Shown piece by piece: positions 57,904 to 64,000 of a stretch of 64,000 nt of DNA. The stretch spans positions 5,704,001 to 5,768,000 of the forward strand of contig NZ_CP042912.1 in the NCBI RefSeq assembly GCF_008087665.1, read 5' to 3'. The number at the start of each line of letters is the position of its first letter. The first letter of the stretch is position 1. Position numbers and translations under genes: made by a program. The notes below the pieces were generated by a model, which saw only the letters and a program-made list of their open reading frames with translations, did not search any database and was not told the DNA's origin. Source of the stretch: Mariniblastus fucicola (GTDB taxonomy: Bacteria > Planctomycetota > Planctomycetia > Pirellulales > Pirellulaceae).

Positions 57904-60864
57904 TCATTCTTCGAGCTGCGTTTCGACATAGAAGTTTCGGTCGAGCTCAAACATTTCAATCTCATCAGCGAACTCAAACGACGCAGCGTCTCCGCTCAAC
58001 TCCAATGAAATCGTCTGCCCGTTGATAGCAGCTCGAGCCGGTATCTTGAGCCCGTCGACGGCCTTCTCAAGTCGATATTTCAGCGTCTTGCCGTTGATGC
58101 TGTATTTGAGCACCGGAATGTCGGTGCCGCGAAGATACTGATCGAAGACTTTGCTGAAATCGAAACCGGCTTGCTCGCTGAGATAGTCTTCAACCTGCTG
58201 TGTCGTTACGGTTTGATGCCAGAACGCTTTATTGAGGCCGCGTAGGATAGAACGCCATTTTTCGTCGTCGTTCACAATGTGCCGCATCATGTGAATCATG
58301 TTGCCGCCTTTGTAGTACATGTCGCCGGAACCCGAATTGTTGACGCCATAGACGCCGATGATGGGGCTTTCGTTTCTGACATTCCTGCGGCAGCCGATCA
58401 CATAGTCTTCGGCTTCTTGCTTCGTAAAGTGATATTCAACGAACAGGTTTTCGCTGTAGTTTGTGAAGCTCTCGTGGATCCACATGTCAGCGGTATCCTT
58501 CATCGACACGTTGTTGCCGAACCACTCGTGCCCGGACTCGTGAACGATAATGAAGTCAAACTTCAGGCCAACGCCTGTCGCACTGAGATCGCGTCCGCGG
58601 TAGCCATTTTTGAATCCGTTGCCATAGGTGACCGAGCTTTGATGCTCCATGCCCAAATACGGAACGACGACCAGTTTGTAGCTGTCCTCGTAGAAAGGAT
58701 ATTTGCCGAACCAGTGTTCGAACGCTTCGATTGTTCGCGGAGCTTCCTTGAAATGCTTCTCCGCCGTTTCGCGTTGATGCGCAAGCACCCAGTAGTCCAG
58801 ATCCAGCGTGCCAAACTCGCCGTCGTATTTGTCCTTGAAGTTCACATAGTTGCCGATGTTTACGTTCACGCCGTAGTTGTTGATGGGCTGGGTTACTGTC
58901 CACTGAAAAGTCTTCGTTTTGCCATCAACATCGTGATCGGTTTTCGTCAGACGCCCGTTGGAGACGGCTGTTAAGTCTTCGGGCACCGTGACGTTGATCT
59001 GCATCCCCGCATCGGGTTCGTCATAGCCATGGTCCTTGCACGGCCACCAAATACTGGCTCCGATTCCCTGACAAGACGTGGCGATAAAGTGCTTTCCCTT
59101 GTTGTCTTTCTGCCAGGAAAAACCGCCGCTCCACGGAGGATTCTTGCTGACGACAGGTGTGCCTTCGTAGAAGACCTGAATCTGATCGCTCGTTCCTTTC
59201 GCGATCGGCTTGCCGATTTCGATCAAGTACACGTTTCCATTTCGGGTAAAGCTCAACTCACCCGATTCATGCTCGACTTTCGTAATCTCAAGCGGTTCCT
59301 GCAGATCGATTTGCATCGTCGAACCTTCTTCGAGCACTTCGAAGCGGATGATGTTCGAGCCCTTGATCGTTCTTGCTTCCGGATCAACCTGAACTGACAA
59401 CTGGTAGTGCTTCAAGTCCCACCAGGCACGTTCTGGCGTGATCGAACCACGCAGGCGATCCTGCTGAGTGAACTTTTTACTTTCATCATCAACCCACGGA
59501 TCGGGAAGCCGCATAAAGAACTTGGTCAGCGAAGACTCCAGCGAGATTGCTTTCTCACGCCGCTCCTCGAACAGGTTCTTCGTCTCATGAGGATCCACTT
59601 TGAGATCAAACAACTGAGTCGATTTGTCTCCCTGCATGTGTTTGTGAATTCCCCCATTTCGACCGGTCTGGCCGTCGAAACATTTGATCAGTTTTTCATC
59701 GCCGACCACGCACCAGCGGTACAGCAACGATTTGGACGGATCATCAATGTCCGCGATATCGTGTGCAAAAATCTCACCGCAGAGAGCCTCCCGGTTGAGC
59801 GCCTCGCCACGAGCGACCGACATCAAGTCCAGCCCGGTCATCGCCTTGGGAACCTCAATCCCGGCCGCCTGGAGAATCGTCGGAGCCAGATCAATGCTGC
59901 TAACGAGGGTTTCCTGATCCATCACTGGCTCAATCGTTTCAGGCCAGCGGACCATGATAGGCGTGCGCACGCCACCTTCCGATGGCGACTGTTTGCTTCG
60001 AGGCGCAAATGGCTTGTTCCAATCCTTTGGCACGTTTGACTCTTGCGTGCGTTGGATCCAACCGTTGTCCGTGACGTAGATCACGATCGTGTTCTCACCG
60101 AGTCCTTTCGAATCGATATGGTCCACCAACTGGCCGCAGGTTTCATCGAACCATTCGCACATCGCGTAGTATTTCGCAAGAGACTCCGGGCGTCCTTCGG
60201 CGGTATATTTTTCCAACAAGCGCTTCGGTGGGTTGTGCGGCGTGTGTGGCAGAAACGGCGCATACCAAACGAAAAACGGCTTCTCCCCGGCGTCTTCAAT
60301 GAAGTCATAAACGGGCTGCAGTCCCTGACGGCCAATTTTCAATCCTTCGTCACCATGTCGGCCACCGCGCTTCCGATCGCCGTGTGTCATGCCGTGCGTA
60401 AAGCCTCCATCGGCAAAGGATCCTTCCCACCATTTGCCGGACTGAAAGCTGACGTAGCCTTTCGTAGCCAACAACTTCGGCAGCGTATCCAACGATTTAA
60501 TTTTCGCATTCAGTGCAGCGATTCTGGTTTCCCGATCCTCGCCGCCGATCGCCGGATCGTTTCCGGAAATGTGATGCTGAATGGGATACAACCCTGTGAT
60601 GATCGATGCCAGAGAAGGACGACAGAGGCTTGTCGGCACATACCCGCGAGTGAATGTCAGACTTTGTGCGGCCAGTTTGTCGAGGTTTGGTGTTTCGATA
60701 TCCGCGTGCCCCATGAACCCATAATCGGTCCAAGCCTGATCGTCAGAGATGATCAAAACGATATTGGGCGGCGATTCGGATTCGTCAGCTTGCAAAGAAG
60801 TCGTGAGCAGCAGGCAAAGCATGATGCCAGAGACCAGTTTGCCAGTTCGGGACAGAGATACCAT
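57904..60864 (-). CDS. Sulfatase fused to an M1-family aminopeptidase
   Basis: 986 residues from the ATG giving MVSLSRTGKL, preceded by AAAAGGAAC; a longer frame to 61011 lacks such support. A signal peptide covers ~1-26. Residues ~32-475 are a type I sulfatase: DD at 41-42, and the formylglycine site C81-R-P-S-L with ASIITG behind it (Leu replaces the usual Arg of CxPxR). Residues ~490-986 are an M1 metallopeptidase: LGMEHQSSVTYGNG, the zinc site HESGH at 775-779 with Glu798, and Tyr in MYYKGGNM. The reading frame is continuous. Likely a secreted enzyme acting on sulfated glycoproteins or glycopeptides; that is inference. Confidence 0.92.
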   Translation of the reverse strand: MVSLSRTGKLVSGIMLCLLLTTSLQADESESPPNIVLIISDDQAWTDYGFMGHADIETPNLDKLAAQSLTFTRGYVPTSLCRPSLASIITGLYPIQHHISGNDPAIGGEDRETRIAALNAKIKSLDTLPKLLATKGYVSFQSGKWWEGSFADGGFTHGMTHGDRKRGGRHGDEGLKIGRQGLQPVYDFIEDAGEKPFFVWYAPFLPHTPHNPPKRLLEKYTAEGRPESLAKYYAMCEWFDETCGQLVDHIDSKGLGENTIVIYVTDNGWIQRTQESNVPKDWNKPFAPRSKQSPSEGGVRTPIMVRWPETIEPVMDQETLVSSIDLAPTILQAAGIEVPKAMTGLDLMSVARGEALNREALCGEIFAHDIADIDDPSKSLLYRWCVVGDEKLIKCFDGQTGRNGGIHKHMQGDKSTQLFDLKVDPHETKNLFEERREKAISLESSLTKFFMRLPDPWVDDESKKFTQQDRLRGSITPERAWWDLKHYQLSVQVDPEARTIKGSNIIRFEVLEEGSTMQIDLQEPLEITKVEHESGELSFTRNGNVYLIEIGKPIAKGTSDQIQVFYEGTPVVSKNPPWSGGFSWQKDNKGKHFIATSCQGIGASIWWPCKDHGYDEPDAGMQINVTVPEDLTAVSNGRLTKTDHDVDGKTKTFQWTVTQPINNYGVNVNIGNYVNFKDKYDGEFGTLDLDYWVLAHQRETAEKHFKEAPRTIEAFEHWFGKYPFYEDSYKLVVVPYLGMEHQSSVTYGNGFKNGYRGRDLSATGVGLKFDFIIVHESGHEWFGNNVSMKDTADMWIHESFTNYSENLFVEYHFTKQEAEDYVIGCRRNVRNESPIIGVYGVNNSGSGDMYYKGGNMIHMMRHIVNDDEKWRSILRGLNKAFWHQTVTTQQVEDYLSEQAGFDFSKVFDQYLRGTDIPVLKYSINGKTLKYRLEKAVDGLKIPARAAINGQTISLELSGDAASFEFADEIEMFELDRNFYVETQLEE

Positions 60865-61059
60865 TTCGTTCCTTTTGCGAGTACGTGTAACACTGGCAAT
60901 CATACCCGAAGCGGCAGCAAGCTTACACGCAGGACGCAGGACAGCGGACTCCGGCGTGAGGTGTGAGCGGCGCGGAACTACTGCCCTTTGCCTGTTGCCC
61001 AAGAACGGCATCCGGACATTTCCGATCGCGCAGTGGAGACCGCTCCCACACCGATCGAC

Positions 61060-61725
61060 TTACAGGCCCAGTTTCCGCCCAACGCACTCGAACAGAAACT
61101 CATACACCTCGATGTGTCGTCGCGACGCAAAAACGTCACGGCCCCAGGTATACAATCCGTGTTTGCGAATCAGAAAACCATGCGAGATCTTCTCGGGCTG
61201 CGACTCAATCATCGCTTGCACTTCCCTGGCCAGCGACGGGATGTCCTGAGTGTTGTCGAAGATCGGCACCCAATGCTCCGTCTCGTGCGTCGCAGTCCCC
61301 TCCAACCCTTTGAGCATCTCAAAACCTTCGATCTCGAATCCACCCTGGTCATAAAAGTGATCCGAAAGCAAAGTGCCCCAGACGCTGTGCGTGTGCAAAA
61401 TTGAACCGGCACTAACAGGTTCTGCAGCCAGAACCACGTGCAGCATCGTTTCCGCCGAAGACTTGAGCTGGTCGGCCTGCGTGGGGCATCCTTCTTGATC
61501 CAGACGTACAAAATCGCCTCGTTTCAGCCGACCTTTGTCCTTGCCGCTGGCGGTAACAATCAGTTCTACCGAATCACCAGGAATCACAACGCTGTAGTTG
61601 CTGCTGGTTCCAACCGACCAGCCTCGGGAATGAAACAGCCGCCCACACTCTCGCAGCTGATCGATTTGATCTTCAAAGCCAGCCAACGGATGGCCGACCG
61701 GAAAGGATTCTGCCACTTCGCTCAT
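61060..61725 (-). CDS. mtnB: Methylthioribulose-1-phosphate dehydratase
   Basis: A 221-residue class II aldolase-fold enzyme from the ATG giving MSEVAESFPVGH. GWSVGTSSNYSV, the metal-binding HTHSVWG and the C-terminal HGFLIRKHGLYTWGRD are the MtnB signatures. It acts in methionine salvage on 5-methylthioribulose-1-phosphate. The start overlaps the tatC stop (ATGA, 61722-61725), so the two are translationally coupled. No other salvage gene is in the window. Confidence 0.9.
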   Translation of the reverse strand: MSEVAESFPVGHPLAGFEDQIDQLRECGRLFHSRGWSVGTSSNYSVVIPGDSVELIVTASGKDKGRLKRGDFVRLDQEGCPTQADQLKSSAETMLHVVLAAEPVSAGSILHTHSVWGTLLSDHFYDQGGFEIEGFEMLKGLEGTATHETEHWVPIFDNTQDIPSLAREVQAMIESQPEKISHGFLIRKHGLYTWGRDVFASRRHIEVYEFLFECVGRKLGL

Positions 61726-63158
61726 ACCGTCGCCTCGTCGAATGGATTGTCGCTCGTCGGAGCCGGCATCCACTTGCACATCCCGATGCCGAGGAAATAC
61801 AGCAGCGTCAACGGCGCCGCCATCAGCACCATACTGATCGGATCCGCAGGCGTTAACAGCATCGAAAGCACACTGATCGCCATGACGGCAATCCGCCATT
61901 TCTCAATGTAAGCTTCCACACTGATCAATCCGATTCGGTTGACAAACAGCATCACCAACGGCAACTGGAACGCGACTCCAAATCCCAACGGCAGGAACAT
62001 CACAAAGCTTAGCCAATCATTGATTCGCATTTGCGGTGCGATGCCCATCGCTTTGTTGAACGAGAACAAAAAGTCCAGCACTGGAGCAAACACAAAGAAG
62101 AACGCCAGGCAAACGCCAGCGAAAAACAGCGCCAAACTCACTGGCAGGAAAATGTAGACGTATTTTTGCTCGTGAGGGTAAAGGCCTGCGGCGACAAACG
62201 TCCACAGAAACCAGATGATCGCCGGCAACGCGACCAACAAGCCCGTGATCAAACCCGCCTTGAGCCAAATCAGGAAACCGTCGGTCGGCGCCAGAGACTG
62301 AGGCTCGTTGTTGAGCGGCACCCACATCGTCAGCTCTCCTAGAGCACGTTTGAGTGGCGGCAACTGGTTTTGAAACAGGCTATGCACGAGTGCCCGATTG
62401 AGCTGACGATTGGCAGCTTCGTCTTTCGAGTTCTCCCGCAAGTAAGTCTTCATTCTCGCCAACGGTTTTTCGACAGGCTTGGAGAACATCCGAGCCAGCA
62501 ATCCCTGATCCGGTTCCGCCAGCTGTTCCGAAAACGCAGCATCGGAATGCAGATCCTTACCGGCCACAACATTGAATGCGTCGACCAACAGCCCAACGTC
62601 CGCGCCGTTGACCTCTGACTTTTTCGCGAGGTCGGCGATCTTGATCTGCGTCGCTTTGGGAATCCGGCTCCAGACTGCCTTAAGCTGCGCCGCGTCACTA
62701 TTGGCGTCCGCTGTCTGATTGGCCAAGCGCCCGGACAGCTCCTTCAGCCTCTCGCGGTCAAAGTCGACGGCGGAAAACAGATAGGGATTCAGTTCGACTT
62801 TTTCACCGATGTCAGGACTGATCGATTGCAACAGCTTGAGAATCTCAACCGGGTCGACCAAACCTTTTTGCGGCACATATCGGGACTCGTCCATCCACGG
62901 AGCAAGATCCGGATCGATGTAGCCCTGCTCACTGACCATCTGGTCTTTGGCTTCGACCAGCTCATAATTGTCCAACGCTTTGCGAAGCGGAACTTTAAGC
63001 TGCTTGACGACGTTTTCGGCAAAATAGAAGCCGATACAGCATCCAATCGCCAGAGCGATAAGGCATTTGACCAACACCCAACGCAGCTCTTCGAGATGCT
63101 GCCCAAAGCTCATCCGGCTTTCTTCAAAAAGGTCGTCGTCGCTGTTGCGGAAACTCAT
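61722..63158 (-). CDS. tatC: Twin-arginine translocase subunit TatC with large insertion
   Basis: A 478-residue protein, nearly twice the usual ~250. The N-terminus MSFGQHLEELRWVLVKCLIALAIG is the classic TatC start. A hydrophilic insertion of ~230 residues follows the first membrane helix (~45-285). The remaining helices are typical (GLLVALPAIIWFLWTFVAAGLYPHEQKY; FAPVLDFLFSFNKAMG; MRINDWLSFVMFLPLGFGVAFQLP). It is the receptor for folded proteins with twin-Arg signal peptides. TatA/B are not in the window. Confidence 0.92.
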   Translation of the reverse strand: MSFRNSDDDLFEESRMSFGQHLEELRWVLVKCLIALAIGCCIGFYFAENVVKQLKVPLRKALDNYELVEAKDQMVSEQGYIDPDLAPWMDESRYVPQKGLVDPVEILKLLQSISPDIGEKVELNPYLFSAVDFDRERLKELSGRLANQTADANSDAAQLKAVWSRIPKATQIKIADLAKKSEVNGADVGLLVDAFNVVAGKDLHSDAAFSEQLAEPDQGLLARMFSKPVEKPLARMKTYLRENSKDEAANRQLNRALVHSLFQNQLPPLKRALGELTMWVPLNNEPQSLAPTDGFLIWLKAGLITGLLVALPAIIWFLWTFVAAGLYPHEQKYVYIFLPVSLALFFAGVCLAFFFVFAPVLDFLFSFNKAMGIAPQMRINDWLSFVMFLPLGFGVAFQLPLVMLFVNRIGLISVEAYIEKWRIAVMAISVLSMLLTPADPISMVLMAAPLTLLYFLGIGMCKWMPAPTSDNPFDEATV

Positions 63159-63294
63159 TCGGGGTCAGACTACTTTTGCTCGTCAACGGAGGCAGTAAAG
63201 TGATAGTGTGTGTTGTGTCTGGGATCGTATCAGAAGCCAACGATTCCCTCAACGAAAGCCCTCAATCGTGATCCCTATTCTATCTGGTGGCAAC

Positions 63295-64000
63295 ATGTAC
63301 CCTCTCCGCTTTGAGCCAATTTTCCGACGATACATCTGGGGTGGGTTCGGGTTACGCGACCAACTGCTCAAAGAAACCGGGGACGAAACCGCGGCTGAGA
63401 GCTGGGAGATCGTGGATCATGGCGAGGACCAGAGCATTGTGATGCATGGCCCGCATAGCGGGAAAAGCCTGCGACAATTGATCGCTGACCATGGCACGGA
63501 ACTTCTGGGGGCCGACCTGGCAAGCCAACTGGTATCGGATTCCATTCCGGTCCAGCTACGAAATCGATTTCCGCTGCTGCTGAAGTTCCTCGACGCGAAC
63601 CGGGACTTGTCCATTCAGGTTCACCCAGACGACGCTTTCGGTTCGACACTCTCGCCACCGGATTTGGGCAAGACCGAAGCCTGGATCGTGATGGATGCAA
63701 AACCCGGCGCGAAAATCTATGCGGGCTTGAAAGAAGGCGTGACCGAAGAGGCCTTTCGGGCCGCTGCCGCCAGCGGCGAAACGCCTTCGATGATGCACAG
63801 CTTTGAGCCGAAAGTCGGCGATTGCGTTTTCATCAAAGCAGGAACCCAGCACGCGATCGGCGCAGGGCTGTTGATCTGTGAGATTCAACAGGCCAGCAAC
63901 ACGACGTTCCGGATTGACGATTGGGGCCGAGTCGATGCCGATGGAAATCCTCGAGATCTGCACATTGAACAGGGGATCGCAGCCACTGATTTTGCACGCG
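63295..64000 (+). CDS. manA: Mannose-6-phosphate isomerase, class I (3' end outside window)
   Basis: The open frame from the ATG giving MYPLRFEPIFRRYIWGG runs to the window end; a GTG at 63268 in the same frame is an alternative start. Zinc ligands are visible: Gln and His of IQVHPDD, Glu of LGKTEAWIV and His of GTQHAIGAG. It interconverts fructose-6-phosphate and mannose-6-phosphate. The gene is divergent from tatC. Confidence 0.9.
   Translation, partial: MYPLRFEPIFRRYIWGGFGLRDQLLKETGDETAAESWEIVDHGEDQSIVMHGPHSGKSLRQLIADHGTELLGADLASQLVSDSIPVQLRNRFPLLLKFLDANRDLSIQVHPDDAFGSTLSPPDLGKTEAWIVMDAKPGAKIYAGLKEGVTEEAFRAAAASGETPSMMHSFEPKVGDCVFIKAGTQHAIGAGLLICEIQQASNTTFRIDDWGRVDADGNPRDLHIEQGIAATDFAR

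Noticed and set aside
59300-59500. Frameshift or missed stop joining sulfatase and M1 peptidase genes
   Set aside because: The frame is continuous through the junction with no stop, and the linker looks like ordinary coding sequence. Assembly error cannot be tested here.
60043-60966. 307-codon open frame opposite the sulfatase
   Set aside because: Antisense shadow; no recognisable domain.

Overview
The window looks like chromosomal DNA from a planctomycete, most likely of the Pirellulales. This is inferred from two proteins with the planctomycete LEPR-XLL N-terminal motif, a sulfatase gene, an anti-sigma/DUF1559-like fusion, a TatC with a very large periplasmic insert, and small repeats built on GTAGGTGAGTCTGTCCCAGACT. 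Genes are sparse and often in short operons. I saw no rRNA, tRNA, CRISPR or complete insertion sequence.

Layout. 1-10250: the 3' part of a giant secreted Asp/Gly-rich repeat protein, convergent with two membrane-fusion-protein genes (a GAF-HlyD and a PqqD-like/M50/HlyD). 10659: a 33-codon basic protein resembling ribosomal bL37. 10993-20430: a five-gene minus-strand operon of ATP-grasp, alpha-E and transglutaminase/DUF2126 proteins, with each activity present twice. 20616-24761: an orphan FliF-like M-ring protein, a small HATPase protein, an anti-sigma/pseudopilin fusion and an ECF sigma factor. 25086-29479: an NCS2-type permease and a second LEPR-XLL protein (CBM-like repeats plus delta-60 repeats). 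29618-35729: an operon of TPR protein, ExbB, two ExbD and a second TPR protein, followed by an EF-hand/iodothyronine-deiodinase-like protein that reads through an in-frame TGA. 35942-42634: housekeeping and small unknown genes (bioD, an aguB-like amidase, a crotonase, hisS, a YkgJ-type protein). 43211-54347: S41 protease, LRR protein, pyrB, a large lipoprotein, an O-antigen-ligase-like protein, a CPBP protease and an exported PCMT-like methyltransferase. 55858-64000: rpoD, a HAD protein, a sulfatase/M1-peptidase fusion, mtnB, tatC and the start of a mannose-6-phosphate isomerase.

The strongest discovery is the selenoprotein at 29618-30655 (minus). Two reading frames in the same phase are separated only by TGA in the context FGSCT-U-PPF, the active-site signature of iodothyronine deiodinases. 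A bacterial-type SECIS hairpin (7-bp stem, GGUC loop) lies directly downstream. A standard annotation would split or truncate this gene. Next in interest are the sulfatase-M1 aminopeptidase fusion, the doubled ATP-grasp/alpha-E/transglutaminase operon, and the M50-HlyD plus GAF-HlyD pair beside a giant repeat protein, which may be a planctomycete export system.

Most metabolic calls (hisS, pyrB, bioD, rpoD, tatC, mtnB, the phosphomannose isomerase) rest on clear family motifs. Function is unknown for several small proteins, and the roles proposed for the operons are inference.
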